Shown: positions 44,309 through 53,475 of the stretch, piece after piece | Layout: each line of letters starts with the position of its first letter | Position numbering within the stretch: position 1 is the first letter of the stretch | From: an uncultured Clostridia bacterium | GTDB taxonomy: Bacteria; Bacillota; Clostridia; Oscillospirales; Ruminococcaceae | Length of the DNA stretch: 64,000 nt | Assembly: GCA_944386805.1 (NCBI GenBank) | Contig: CALXCO010000007.1 | Span: forward strand, 23,708-87,707 | Reading direction: 5' to 3' | Program-made: the position numbers and the translations under genes | Notes under the pieces: generated by a model | Seen by the model: the letters and a program-made list of their open reading frames with translations, nothing else | The model's database searches: none | Told to the model about the DNA's origin: nothing

Positions 44309-45760
44309 TTATGATGATTGATTTTCTTCTGCTTTTGCCGGTACCGATTCAAATATCCGCAGGACGGTTTCTGCATCAAGATTCCGCCCCCAACATCCGA
44401 CAATTACGTTCCCATAGCAAACACCGAGTTCCTGATTGTTTTCGTCCGGTGATGCAGGAAAATACTTTGCAATCGTTTCGGCATTTAGTTTATCCCGGTC
44501 GATGATCGGTCCCGTCCAGCCGTATTCACCTTTTTCATCTGTCCGGCTGATGGTGATCGAACAATGCTGATTCAATTTTTCCGGGTTGTCATAATCGAGC
44601 ATAATCTGTCTTGTGCCAGTTTCCGCACCGGTTTCACGGTCAATTTGATAGGAAACAGCTGCATAATTTAATTCCAGCCCATCCGGTGACCAGTTTGGGA
44701 TAAATCCACCGAGTTCCGGGTCGGACAGGCATTTTTCCAACTGCACTTCGTCCGGGTCAGGAACTTGAACCCTCTGAGCAGCTGTTTTATTTTCCAAAAC
44801 GTCCAGCAACATCTGCCATTCTGTTTCCGGGATCTGTACCGCGACATCCAGCATCCCATCGAAACAGACATAACCATTCTGATACAACCGCAGATGGACA
44901 GTCATGCCGTTCTGCATTTTGAAATAAAGGTGGTATATTTCGGTTTCATAGATTGATGTGACGCCGTCTTCCAGTGGAATCTGGTCTGATAAGAGAAATT
45001 CAGCTGCGTCCAGCTGATGAATAAATGTTTCGATGATTTCGTTGCAGTCTTCGGTCAGCCGGTAACGTTCGTTTTCACTGTTGTACCAGGATGCGCGGCT
45101 TTCAAACTCGACTGCATCAATATTGCCGGAGAGGTGCAGGCGGTCTTCATACAGTTCGGAGCCATATTGGAGGGTAATCCCATTGTTGCAGATATACAGC
45201 TGTAAATTACCGTTGTCGGATTTCATACAGAGCATGAATTCCGGGTCATATCCGTTGACCGCGTAAAAATCGCCGCCAATGCTGCCGGCAAGATCGACAT
45301 ATCCATCTTCCGGCGTCCACTCATCGATCAGCCCGATCGCCGTTCCAAGGTGTTCACCAATCAGGCCGTCATCTTCGTCCAGCGTATCATATTGGACGTA
45401 GCACCGACCCTGATAGAGAAAAAAGGCGATCATATCTGCTGCAACGTCGTTGCCAAGGTAGACATCCAGTGGGGGGATAGTCACACCACCGGTATGTTCT
45501 GTTTGGGCATAACCATCATGAAAAGATGACGTCCCACTTTCTGTCTGGTCATACACTTCGCCGGTCGACAGGGATGGAGAGGTATCTCTTTGTGGAAGCA
45601 TCCGGATTCCGGCAGCGGAAACCAGCACCACAAGGCAGGCGGCAGCTGCTGTGCCAATCATACGGGAAAATTTTCGCCTTTTGCCGTTGTATTCCGCGGC
45701 TTGCTGAATATACTGGTCATCCAAATGTCCCAGTGCGTCCAGAAATTTCTGCGGGCTCAT
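44309..45760 (-). CDS. Membrane anti-sigma-like protein
   Basis: 483 residues. A short cytoplasmic N-terminus (MSPQKFLDALGHLDDQYIQQ, with an Arg/Lys stretch KRRKFSRM), one membrane helix (about 36-54), and a large extracellular part without a recognised domain. This arrangement is the one of Firmicute anti-sigma proteins. It is the third gene after a sigma factor and a lipoprotein, overlapping the latter by four bases. AAAGGAG precedes the ATG at 45760. Function is inferred from layout. Confidence 0.72.
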   Translation of the reverse strand: MSPQKFLDALGHLDDQYIQQAAEYNGKRRKFSRMIGTAAAACLVVLVSAAGIRMLPQRDTSPSLSTGEVYDQTESGTSSFHDGYAQTEHTGGVTIPPLDVYLGNDVAADMIAFFLYQGRCYVQYDTLDEDDGLIGEHLGTAIGLIDEWTPEDGYVDLAGSIGGDFYAVNGYDPEFMLCMKSDNGNLQLYICNNGITLQYGSELYEDRLHLSGNIDAVEFESRASWYNSENERYRLTEDCNEIIETFIHQLDAAEFLLSDQIPLEDGVTSIYETEIYHLYFKMQNGMTVHLRLYQNGYVCFDGMLDVAVQIPETEWQMLLDVLENKTAAQRVQVPDPDEVQLEKCLSDPELGGFIPNWSPDGLELNYAAVSYQIDRETGAETGTRQIMLDYDNPEKLNQHCSITISRTDEKGEYGWTGPIIDRDKLNAETIAKYFPASPDENNQELGVCYGNVIVGCWGRNLDAETVLRIFESVPAKAEENQSS

Positions 45761-46251
45761 GTCAAATCTCCTTTCGTATTGATATAGAAAGAATAGCAGG
45801 CGGTTTCGTCGCTGGTTACGGTCGATGTCGATGGGCTTTCCCAACTGGCAGCGGCATCAACATCTTGAAGCAAATTATTGGCATATTGATTTAGTTCCTG
45901 GCATGGCGCATACTCCGTCTGATAACCAACGCCATCGATGACCAGAAAAGGACTGTATGCCATAATTTCTGTCTGAGTGCCGTCGGTCATGGTCAGTGTA
46001 AAGATGACACCCTGTCCTTCATACTCTGTGTAGGAATTGTCCTGATTATAGATAATCACATCCTGTAAAAGATCTGCCAGCTTGTTGAGGTCCTCGATTT
46101 GAATTGTCCTGTCGGGAGGAATGAGTCGAACGGTTGCCGACGAGATTTCTGTTGCGGTCAGATTGTCATATGGTTTTGTGCCGGAAGCCGAACATCCGGT
46201 GAGACTGAATGTACATATTGTTGCGAGTATCCATGCAATGAGTTTTTTCAT
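45757..46251 (-). CDS. Lipoprotein of unknown function in sigma-factor operon
   Basis: 164 residues. Signal peptide MKKLIAWILATICTFSLTGC with lipobox SLTGC, then an all-beta-looking domain. Not recognised. Start at 46251 is chosen with AAAGGAA upstream. Between the sigma and anti-sigma-like genes, so it may be a sensor partner outside the membrane. Confidence 0.72.
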   Translation of the reverse strand: MKKLIAWILATICTFSLTGCSASGTKPYDNLTATEISSATVRLIPPDRTIQIEDLNKLADLLQDVIIYNQDNSYTEYEGQGVIFTLTMTDGTQTEIMAYSPFLVIDGVGYQTEYAPCQELNQYANNLLQDVDAAASWESPSTSTVTSDETACYSFYINTKGDLT

Positions 46252-46296
46252 AATGAGCACTTCCTTTACCGACTGACTGCTTTTTGGGGATTGACG

Positions 46297-46860
46297 TTAG
46301 GAAGATACAGCTATATCGTTTTCTTCCAGCCAGACTTTCAGTTTTTGACGAATACGAACCAATCGAACCGAAACCGTTTTTTCTGTCAGACCGACCTGCC
46401 GCGCAATTTCATGGTAGCTGTCCATAAACCAATACCGCCGCAGAAAGATCACCCGGTTTTCCACCGACAGGCTGTCCAGAAACTGCCGGATAACGGTAGC
46501 CAGTTCTTTTGCGTCAAGCTGATCGTCGAGTGTACCGGCAGAAGACAGACACCCTTCCAGTTCATGTAAAGCGACGTCATAATGGGAGTTCCGTCTGGCA
46601 GCCGTTTTCTGGCGAAGGCACCGGAGTGAAAGGTTGCGCACAATTTTGCAGATGTAGGACAGCAGGGGAGAGGGGTTCTGCGGTGGAATTGTGTTCCATG
46701 CTCCCAGATAGGCATCATTGACACATTCTTCGGCGTCCTGCCTGTCGCCGAGGATATTCAGCGAGAGGGAACGGCAGACTTTGCCGTATTTGCAGTCCAG
46801 CTGGCGGATGGCTTCTTCCGAGCGGGCAAAAAACAGACGGATGATTTTGTCGTCCTGCAT
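46297..46860 (-). CDS. RNA polymerase sigma-70 family factor, ECF-like
   Basis: 187 residues. Region 2 with GDRQDAEECVNDAYLGAWN, region 4 helix-turn-helix with SYHEIARQVGLTEKTVSVRL. Start of a three-gene unit with an extracytoplasmic lipoprotein and a membrane protein. AAAGGAGG lies nine bases before the ATG. The stimulus is unknown; the factor might also control its own operon. Confidence 0.88.
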   Translation of the reverse strand: MQDDKIIRLFFARSEEAIRQLDCKYGKVCRSLSLNILGDRQDAEECVNDAYLGAWNTIPPQNPSPLLSYICKIVRNLSLRCLRQKTAARRNSHYDVALHELEGCLSSAGTLDDQLDAKELATVIRQFLDSLSVENRVIFLRRYWFMDSYHEIARQVGLTEKTVSVRLVRIRQKLKVWLEENDIAVSS

Positions 46861-47049
46861 GAGTAGGCGCCTCCTTTCCTGTTCAACAGTATACTACCGG
46901 TTTGACATGAAAAACTACAGTAAAAAGCATTTTCCTGATAAAAAAATTGTACCATAGCGGACACGGCCGGGGAATGAGACAAAATATACAAATTGAAGGG
47001 ACATTTTTCTCTTTACAAAAAATGATATTTTTGAATCACAATTTTGTTA

Positions 47050-47078
47050 TTGCCAAATGGATTCGTTTATGCTATACT
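47050..47078 (+). promoter_or_regulatory. Promoter of the oxidoreductase gene
   Basis: TTGCCA (47050-47055), 17-base spacer, TATACT (47073-47078). The 297-base gap upstream, after the divergent sigma gene, shows no gene. Confidence 0.65.
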
Positions 47079-47122
47079 AAAACTATCATGATACCGGTTC
47101 GAAATTAGGTTAGTTTCCTATC

Positions 47123-47136
47123 TGTAATCGGTTACA
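47123..47136 (+). promoter_or_regulatory. cre/LacI-type operator
   Basis: TGTAATCGGTTACA is a perfect 14-base palindrome apart from its central TCGG and matches the CcpA cre pattern TGNAANCGNWWNCA. It lies about 40 bases after the predicted start of transcription, where binding would block elongation. Confidence 0.6.
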
Positions 47137-47157
47137 TACGAAAGGATGGTTAATCAA

Positions 47158-48276
47158 ATGGCTAAGATTAAAGTCGGCTTCATCGGATGCGGCGGCATTG
47201 CAAATTCCAAGCATTTCCCCGGCATGGCACAGCAGGAAAATATCGAAATGGTTGCTTTCTGTGACCTGATTAAGGAAAGAGCAGAAGAGGCTGCTAAGAA
47301 ATACGGCACCCCCGATGCTAAAGTTTATACGGATTATCATGAGCTGCTGGCTGACCCGGAAATCTACGCAGTTCACGTTCTGACTCCGAACGTTGCTCAC
47401 TGCCAGATCACCTGCGACGCACTGTATGCAGGCAAACACGTTCTGTGCGAAAAGCCGATGGCTGCAACCAAGGAAGACGCTAAGAAGATGCTGGAAGCAA
47501 GAGACGCTACCGGCAAGATGCTGACGATCGGTTATCAGTACCGTCATTTCCCGGTCAATGCAACTGCCAAGAAGGTTATTGACGATGGATGGCTGGGCGA
47601 TATTTACTACGGAGAAGCAACCCTGCTTCGTCGCCGTGGCGTTCCGACCTGGGGTGTATTTATTGATAAAGAAAAACAGGGCGGCGGTCCTCTGATCGAT
47701 ATCGGTACTCATGCACTTGACCTGACCCTGTGGATGATGAACAACTACGACGTAGATTATGTAGTTGGTACCTCTTTCGAGAAACTGGGCAGACTGCTGG
47801 ACCCCGAACATCAGGGCCAGAACGACTACATGGGCAATCCTGACCCCTGGAAGAACGAGTCCTATGACGTTGAGGACCTCGCTGTCGGCATGATCAAGAT
47901 GAAGAACGGCGCTGTTATCAACCTGCGTGCATCCTGGGCTGTCAACATGGCTGAGGACGCTGGCGCTAACGGACAGGCTACTGTCAACCTGTGCGGCACC
48001 AAGGGTGGTCTGGATACGATCACTGGTGTTGTCAGACTGAACCATGTTGTTGCGAACCAGACTGCAATCACGATGGTTGGTAAAGCAATTCCTCCGTTTA
48101 TTCCTGGCTTCTCTGCCGGCAAGGCTCCCAAGTCCAAGGAAGCTGAGATCTGGGCAAACGCTCTGGCAGGCACCGGCGAACTGTTCGTCACTGCTGACCA
48201 GGCTTATGTTGTTACCCGCATTCTGGACGGCATCTACGAATCCTCCAGAACCGGCAAGCCCGTTTACTTTGACTAA
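47158..48276 (+). CDS. Gfo/Idh/MocA family oxidoreductase
   Basis: 372 residues. N-terminal NAD(P)-binding motif VGFIGCGGIANSKH, then HVLTPNVAHCQITCDAL and the family's EKPMAATKEDA with the catalytic Lys. The C-terminal domain has GGGPLIDIGTHALDLTLW. Oxidises or reduces a sugar or inositol-like substrate with NAD(P). Codon use is strongly biased, so expression is probably high. Start at 47158 preferred over 47146, which sits on the ribosome site. Confidence 0.9.
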   Translation: MAKIKVGFIGCGGIANSKHFPGMAQQENIEMVAFCDLIKERAEEAAKKYGTPDAKVYTDYHELLADPEIYAVHVLTPNVAHCQITCDALYAGKHVLCEKPMAATKEDAKKMLEARDATGKMLTIGYQYRHFPVNATAKKVIDDGWLGDIYYGEATLLRRRGVPTWGVFIDKEKQGGGPLIDIGTHALDLTLWMMNNYDVDYVVGTSFEKLGRLLDPEHQGQNDYMGNPDPWKNESYDVEDLAVGMIKMKNGAVINLRASWAVNMAEDAGANGQATVNLCGTKGGLDTITGVVRLNHVVANQTAITMVGKAIPPFIPGFSAGKAPKSKEAEIWANALAGTGELFVTADQAYVVTRILDGIYESSRTGKPVYFD

Positions 48277-48299
48277 TTTCAAGATATAGTTGAATCGAC

Positions 48300-48332
48300 A
48301 AAGGCTCTTCTGTGCAAATGGAAGGGCCTTTT
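48300..48332 (+). terminator. Terminator after the oxidoreductase gene
   Basis: AAAGGC-CTTC arms pair with GAAG-GCCTTTT around ten bases. Confidence 0.75.
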
Positions 48333-48391
48333 GTTGATTGATATGGATGGCGGCTGTTGGTATACGGGATAAGAGTATGGAGGGAAGAACG

Positions 48392-48895
48392 ATGAAAAAC
48401 AGGAAAAAGCTTGTGCCGGTTGCGGTAGCTTTCGTGATGTTTGCTTTTCTGGCTGCGACGTCCTTTTTTATCATTTTGTCTGTCCGACTGACCCTGTCGC
48501 CGCGGGAAATTCTGCGCAATATCGAATATGTACCGGATACAAATGTGGTTGCCGAAGTTGTCGAACGGGACCCGGAAGCGGGCGAAGTCCATATGGTCTT
48601 TTACTATGATGCAAATGGTGAGCCTGGCCTTGCAGCCTTTCGGCCCAGATGGACGGGATATGAGTTGACAGACGGCGGCACAACCGATAACTGGCGCTGT
48701 TTTCTCTGGTCAAAAGATCAGGGAATTGCGCGGTATATTGTCTGGGGTGTCTGTGAGGAGGATATCACAAAAGTCTGGCTGGACGATCCGGTCAATGAAT
48801 ACGCGAAAGTTATTTCAACCGGCGATCGGCATTTCTGGTACGCATTGACGGATATGGTGGTGTCCAGCAATGAAGCGGTTGTATTGATTCCATAA
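48392..48895 (+). CDS. Membrane-anchored protein of unknown function
   Basis: 167 residues. N-terminal basic start (MKNRKK) and one helix (about 8-33), remainder extracellular and beta-rich. Not recognised. GGAGGGA upstream of the ATG. Stands alone between two terminators. Confidence 0.65.
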   Translation: MKNRKKLVPVAVAFVMFAFLAATSFFIILSVRLTLSPREILRNIEYVPDTNVVAEVVERDPEAGEVHMVFYYDANGEPGLAAFRPRWTGYELTDGGTTDNWRCFLWSKDQGIARYIVWGVCEEDITKVWLDDPVNEYAKVISTGDRHFWYALTDMVVSSNEAVVLIP

Positions 48896-48945
48896 CAAAA
48901 AACGGACGCGCAGGGAAATAACCTGTACGTCCGTTTTTTGTTATG
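48891..48945. terminator. Long bidirectional terminator
   Basis: CATAACAAAAAACGGACG and its complement flank a smaller CAGG/CCTG stem; T-runs on both strands, between convergent genes. Confidence 0.85.
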
Positions 48946-48954
48946 TTATGCCAG

Positions 48955-49077
48955 TTAAAAAATACAGCTAAAAGCGACAGGGACAAGTAAAACCGCACAA
49001 ACACCTGCCACACATACGGCGATTACTTTGTTAAAATCCTTTCGCTGCTGTTCGGACATATTTTTATACCATTTCAT
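48955..49077 (-). CDS. 40-residue small membrane protein
   Basis: Reads MKWYKNMSEQQRKDFN, then one hydrophobic helix (IAVCVAGVCAVLLVPVA), ending FSCIF. AAGGAGG lies eight bases before the ATG, and a terminator follows at once, so the short frame looks real though it is below usual length limits. No family recognised. Confidence 0.65.
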   Translation of the reverse strand: MKWYKNMSEQQRKDFNKVIAVCVAGVCAVLLVPVAFSCIF

Positions 49078-49162
49078 TGAAATCGCCTCCTTACTATAAA
49101 GTTTATCACAGATTTCCAAGAAATGCTACCAGTTTTCAGACGAATTTTGCCGTCCAGACAGA

Positions 49163-49202
49163 AAAAAGCGGTATCCGGCATTGAAACCAGATACCGCTTT
49201 TT
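49163..49202 (-). terminator. Terminator after the VOC gene
   Basis: AAAAAGCGGTATC and its complement around 14 bases, T-run on the minus strand. Confidence 0.85.
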
Positions 49203-49233
49203 AAGATAGTCCAAATAAAAACTTATGGGCTGT

Positions 49234-49617
49234 TTATTTTTCGCAGAAGATTTCGATCAGTTCGCTGTTCAGTCCGCGTACAAAAGCGATGCGGGCAGGG
49301 AGGGGATTGTCAGCCTGAATGACGATGTCATTCGGCTCCATATGAGAAGTCGCACCGGCATTCAGTGCAGCCTGATACATAGCGTCGGTATCTTCGGCAG
49401 CGACCGCGATGTGCAGCCATTTGCCCTGATCGTCGACATCGGTATTGCCGCCGGAGAAGATTTCGAGCAGGCATCCGTCGCCCATATCCAGCATAGCGGC
49501 AGGTTTTTCATCGCCCCATCTGCGAACCACGGTAAATCCAAATACACGGGTATAAAAGTCGATGGTTTTGTCCAGATCTGCGGCTGTCAGCGCGACATGG
49601 TGCAGTCCTTTTTTCAT
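49234..49617 (-). CDS. VOC family protein (glyoxalase-like)
   Basis: 127 residues. Paired beta-alpha-beta-beta-beta modules: KGLHHVALTAADLDKTIDFY at the start and KWLHIAVAAEDTDAMYQAA later, ending LNSELIEIFCE, with the metal His/Glu placed as in glyoxalase I-like enzymes. Substrate unknown. Start at 49617 (AAAGGA upstream). Follows the pseudokinase gene by 33 bases. Confidence 0.83.
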   Translation of the reverse strand: MKKGLHHVALTAADLDKTIDFYTRVFGFTVVRRWGDEKPAAMLDMGDGCLLEIFSGGNTDVDDQGKWLHIAVAAEDTDAMYQAALNAGATSHMEPNDIVIQADNPLPARIAFVRGLNSELIEIFCEK

Positions 49618-49650
49618 AATGGTCATCCTTTCCTGTTTACCGGAATCCGG

Positions 49651-51690
49651 TTAATAACTCTGGTTATTTTCACAGACATAAACCGTGATCGTCGTACCGC
49701 TTTCCAGGTCATATTTGGTTCCGGCCATATGGTCAGTACCGATGACATAACCGGAGGGGTAGTCGGTGCTGAGTTTCTTTTCAATCTTATAGGGGATGGA
49801 AAGTTCATTGAGCTTCTGCTCATATTCTTCCTGGCTGCATTTTTCCCAGTCAGGAATGACGACATACTGACTGCCGCGGCTGACTTTGACCCGGACAGTC
49901 GCGCCCTTTTCGAGCTGGGTACCGACTGCGGTATCCTGCCAGATGATTTCACCTTCAGCGGCGCTTTCGCTGTAGACATACTCGATGTTTGAGTCAATCG
50001 TAATATGGCCAGTCACTTCGCCATCCTGCTGAACGTCTTCCAGCTGGCGTCCGACCAGCTGAATCATCGACCAGGTTTCAGCGCTGGATTCTTCCGAACT
50101 TTCGGAAGACGGCTCAGAAGAAGGTTCAGACGAACTTTCCTTAGAGGATTCTTCCGAACTCGATTCAGAAGAGGAGGAAGAGGAGCTGACAGGAGGGGTA
50201 TAGTTGCCAAAACCGGAGCTGGAAGAAGAATCATCTGCTCCAAGACTGTCGGAAGAAACGATATCGTTTTTATAGGAATCCTTGTTGCTGTTTTTTCCGC
50301 CGAACAGAATCCAGAAGGTGAAAATCAGGATAATCAGCAGAATCGGCAGCGTCACAAACATCGCGGTCAGTACAACATTGCGTTCCTTCTTTTTCTCCAT
50401 CTCTTTGGCAGAGACATGGTTTGCCTGAACCGGACGCTGATTGCGCTGAACCGGGCGCTGAGCAGGCGCATTGCGCTGCTGCGGACTGCGCTGCTGATTA
50501 TTATTACGCTGCTGAGGAGCCTGACGCTGTCCCGACTGGACAGCCGGTCTGGAGCCTGTGGTGCGCTGGGTGCGCGGAGGTTCACCGCCGCTGCGTCTGG
50601 AGGCATCGCCACCCTGTGCAGGCGTATGGCGGACAGGATTATCCGGATACCGCGGCGCATCAGAAGGACGGATTTTTTCAGCGTTGCCGGATGGAATCGC
50701 AGGGATAGCGACCGTCGGCGCATCGCCGCCGGTCGGTGCTTTAGAGGGAAGCAGCCGGCTGCTCAGTTCAGGAATGGTACGGATACGGTCGTCCGGCCGA
50801 ATGGCAAGACCCTGCATAATTGCAGAAGAGACCTTTGTCGGAACGGTTTCATTTCGTTCACGCGGGCGAATCAGTTCGGTTTCAGGCGAACGAATCAACG
50901 CTTCCGGCGGTGCGATACCGGTCACGCAAAGGTAAAGTACTGCACAGATTGCATAGATATCCGTCCAGGTACCATGCGGTGAAGTCGTGGAATACTGTTC
51001 AGGAGCGGAGAATCCGGGGAACAGTTCCGCCGTCAGCTCGGTACGGGCCGCACGGACGGCGCTGATGCCAAATCCGGACAGTTTTGCTTTACCGCTGCTG
51101 GTGATATAAATGGTAGAAGGGCTGATGCCGCGGTGGATAATCCCATCTTCATGAATCAGCTGCATCGTACGGATGACTGGCATCATCAGATCGTAGGTTT
51201 CACCCCAGGTCAGCATCATGCCTCTGCGCTGTAAAAACTGTTCCAGCGTTTCACCCAGCGGATACTCGGAAACAGCGTATACTGTTTCACAATCTTCGGT
51301 AATATCCAGAATTTGGGCAAGACTGGAGATAGAGCGCAGATGAGAGATTTTTTCATTCACCTCAAGGAAGTCGCTGAGATAGGTTTTAAACTGTATCTGG
51401 CAGTTGGGGCGAATCTCAACGGTGCGCCCGTCAGAAGAACGGGTGACCAGTGCTTCGGGAAAAAATTCTCTGACCGCGACTTTGCGGTCAGAGACGGTGT
51501 CATAACCGATATATGTAACACCCTCGCCATTATAGGAAAGAACCTTTCCGACCAGATAGCGGCCGCCAATCAGGGAACGAGGGGCAAGGCAGGACTGGAT
51601 GCGCGGTGCGTTTTCGGAATAACCGCAGTAAGGGCAGACGCTGAGGTCGCCTTTATTTTCCATGCAGCCCATGCACAGATTCTCGTTCAT
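49651..51690 (-). CDS. Zinc-ribbon/PASTA protein pseudokinase
   Basis: 679 residues. N-terminal zinc ribbon (Cys6, Cys9, Cys19, Cys22), kinase-like domain about 42-310, Pro/Gln/Arg-rich linker, one membrane helix about 438-464, Ser/Glu-rich spacer and two PASTA-like domains outside (about 540-606 and 607-679). The kinase part lacks four key residues: beta3 Lys is Arg74 (VAVREFFPE), catalytic Asp is Gly188 (HRG), Asn is Thr193, and DFG is GFG (206-208). So a wall-sensing protein without evident phosphotransfer. Start at 51690 set by AAAGGA. Confidence 0.87.
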   Translation of the reverse strand: MNENLCMGCMENKGDLSVCPYCGYSENAPRIQSCLAPRSLIGGRYLVGKVLSYNGEGVTYIGYDTVSDRKVAVREFFPEALVTRSSDGRTVEIRPNCQIQFKTYLSDFLEVNEKISHLRSISSLAQILDITEDCETVYAVSEYPLGETLEQFLQRRGMMLTWGETYDLMMPVIRTMQLIHEDGIIHRGISPSTIYITSSGKAKLSGFGISAVRAARTELTAELFPGFSAPEQYSTTSPHGTWTDIYAICAVLYLCVTGIAPPEALIRSPETELIRPRERNETVPTKVSSAIMQGLAIRPDDRIRTIPELSSRLLPSKAPTGGDAPTVAIPAIPSGNAEKIRPSDAPRYPDNPVRHTPAQGGDASRRSGGEPPRTQRTTGSRPAVQSGQRQAPQQRNNNQQRSPQQRNAPAQRPVQRNQRPVQANHVSAKEMEKKKERNVVLTAMFVTLPILLIILIFTFWILFGGKNSNKDSYKNDIVSSDSLGADDSSSSSGFGNYTPPVSSSSSSSESSSEESSKESSSEPSSEPSSESSEESSAETWSMIQLVGRQLEDVQQDGEVTGHITIDSNIEYVYSESAAEGEIIWQDTAVGTQLEKGATVRVKVSRGSQYVVIPDWEKCSQEEYEQKLNELSIPYKIEKKLSTDYPSGYVIGTDHMAGTKYDLESGTTITVYVCENNQSY

Positions 51691-51816
51691 CCATTTCATT
51701 CCTTTCTGTTCCGGGCGGAGACCGCCTGCGGAATTCGATATATATGCGGACACTGCCGCAAAAAGACTTCACAGCCAAACCGGAAGTCGGGTAGTGAGCA
51801 TAAAATTGCTTATACA

Positions 51817-51845
51817 ATTATAAAGGATTTTCTCCTTTTTGTCAA
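51817..51845 (-). promoter_or_regulatory. Consensus promoter of the pseudokinase gene
   Basis: Minus strand TTGACA (51840-51845), 17-base spacer, TATAAT (51817-51822); leader about 120 bases. A divergent weaker promoter (TTTTAC, 16 bases, TATATA near 51924-51951) may serve the lipoprotein genes; the rest of the 329-base gap is empty. Confidence 0.75.
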
Positions 51846-52019
51846 TTGTCCGGGGCGTTGTCCCGCCGAGGTAAACGGATGATCGAATTGTGGTCGGAGC
51901 AAAAATTTTATCACGGTGCAACTTTTTACCCTTGAAGACCGTATTATATAGAGTAAAAGAATTATGAGATCGGGATTTTAGTATTTTTGGTATATACGGG
52001 AAATAAAGAAGGTGTTTTC

Positions 52020-53438
52020 ATGAGGAAATATTTATGTGCAGCAATTGCCATGCTGTTGTTGAGTTCCTGTACGGTTCAAATAACGGGGACTTCTCAGATA
52101 CCTCCGTCGTCTGATTCAGTTGACGAGACGTCGTCACAGTCGGAACAGGAGACAGTGCAGCAGCCCAGGTTCCCCGGATTCGATCAGATTCCGGGCGGTG
52201 TGCTTTACATATCCAGCCGGAACGGTTCCATCAGTTATCTTCTCGGAGCAGACGGACTGGTGGATATGGGGCTGATTACGATGAAATATGATGTAACCGA
52301 TTCATCGCGTGCCTGCTATGTCAAGACGGCTGGCGGGACGCCGGATGGAGAGACTGCACTTTTTGACAGTACAGGGAAACAGCTGAGCGATTATGATGCA
52401 CGGGCATTGCAGCTGCTCGCCGGGAATTATATTGTCCGTGGGAACTATGAAGTTACCGAAATTGATGGGTACATTTTCTCAACGGACGTCGCTTTTATCG
52501 ACCTGACAACGGGGGAGACTGCCTGGGAACCGGGAAGGTGTGTCGTCCGACCGCTGGATGAAGAACACCTGACAGTTTGTGTACAGGAAACTGAAGAGGC
52601 AGTCCCGACCACAATGGTGGTCAATATCAGCAATCTGGAGATTGTCAAGGAGTTTACCGGATATTATGGCACGTCCGACAGCTGGCAGTATGCGCCTGTT
52701 CCGGACAGTTGTCTGCTGCTGTTTGACGAAGGGATGGAGAATATATCGTTGTACGCTCTGGAACGGGAGCAGCTCTATCCGGATTATCGTCGGGAGGTCG
52801 GGGAAGCCGTTCTGTTTGGCAAGGATGGCAGCAAACAGCTGTTATTGCCGGATGGGAAGATGATGTCAGTTCCGGAAGGGGTCGAATACTGGTACTGGTC
52901 GGATGCAATTCAATACTGGCAGCAGGCGGACGGAAGTTCGTATTGCAGCGCGGCCTGTTATGGCGATCAGACGATACCGGTGCAGTATGTCCAGTGCGAC
53001 GATTACCAGCAGGAATATATTACCGTCTGTAAGACGGACGGTTCGCTGGATATCCTGTCGCTGGACGGAGAATTACTGGTATCGGTGCCGTTTGAGCAGG
53101 GAAAGGAAAGTTTTGCGGTTGGAAACGGCTGGATTATGACCCGTACAGCGGATGAATCCGCGATCTTGACAGCACCGGATGGTATCGTATATACTTTCGA
53201 TGGGATGATGAATGTCTGGCCACTGTGTCAGGCGGATGGACAACAGTATTTTTCAGCACAGCAAAGTGACTATTCAATGGGGGTCCTCGATCAGGAGGGC
53301 AATCTTCTGGTCAGCGGGCTTGCTTCTGTATATGCAGCAGCGCATGAATCCGGGCTGCTGGTCGCTGTGGAAGGCGAGCGGGTCGGCCTGATGGATGTCG
53401 AGGGAAACTGGCTGTGGCGTGAACCGGAAAAAGGATGA
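52020..53438 (+). CDS. Lipoprotein with WG-repeat-like C-terminus
   Basis: 472 residues. Signal peptide MRKYLCAAIAMLLLSSC with lipobox LLSSC, then a Ser/Glu linker. Repeated beta segments run through the protein; the C-terminus (GVLDQEGNLLVSG, GLMDVEGNWLWRE) resembles WG repeats, so a beta-propeller or beta-solenoid is likely. AAGAAGG precedes the ATG. It is a paralogue of the next gene. Function unknown. Confidence 0.75.
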   Translation: MRKYLCAAIAMLLLSSCTVQITGTSQIPPSSDSVDETSSQSEQETVQQPRFPGFDQIPGGVLYISSRNGSISYLLGADGLVDMGLITMKYDVTDSSRACYVKTAGGTPDGETALFDSTGKQLSDYDARALQLLAGNYIVRGNYEVTEIDGYIFSTDVAFIDLTTGETAWEPGRCVVRPLDEEHLTVCVQETEEAVPTTMVVNISNLEIVKEFTGYYGTSDSWQYAPVPDSCLLLFDEGMENISLYALEREQLYPDYRREVGEAVLFGKDGSKQLLLPDGKMMSVPEGVEYWYWSDAIQYWQQADGSSYCSAACYGDQTIPVQYVQCDDYQQEYITVCKTDGSLDILSLDGELLVSVPFEQGKESFAVGNGWIMTRTADESAILTAPDGIVYTFDGMMNVWPLCQADGQQYFSAQQSDYSMGVLDQEGNLLVSGLASVYAAAHESGLLVAVEGERVGLMDVEGNWLWREPEKG

Positions 53439-53475
53439 CCATTTCGGAGGGAAATACACTGGGAGATGAATTTTC

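Noticed and set aside
47110..48519. 469-codon minus-strand frame across the oxidoreductase
   Set aside because: Antisense to a clear Gfo/Idh/MocA gene with its own promoter.
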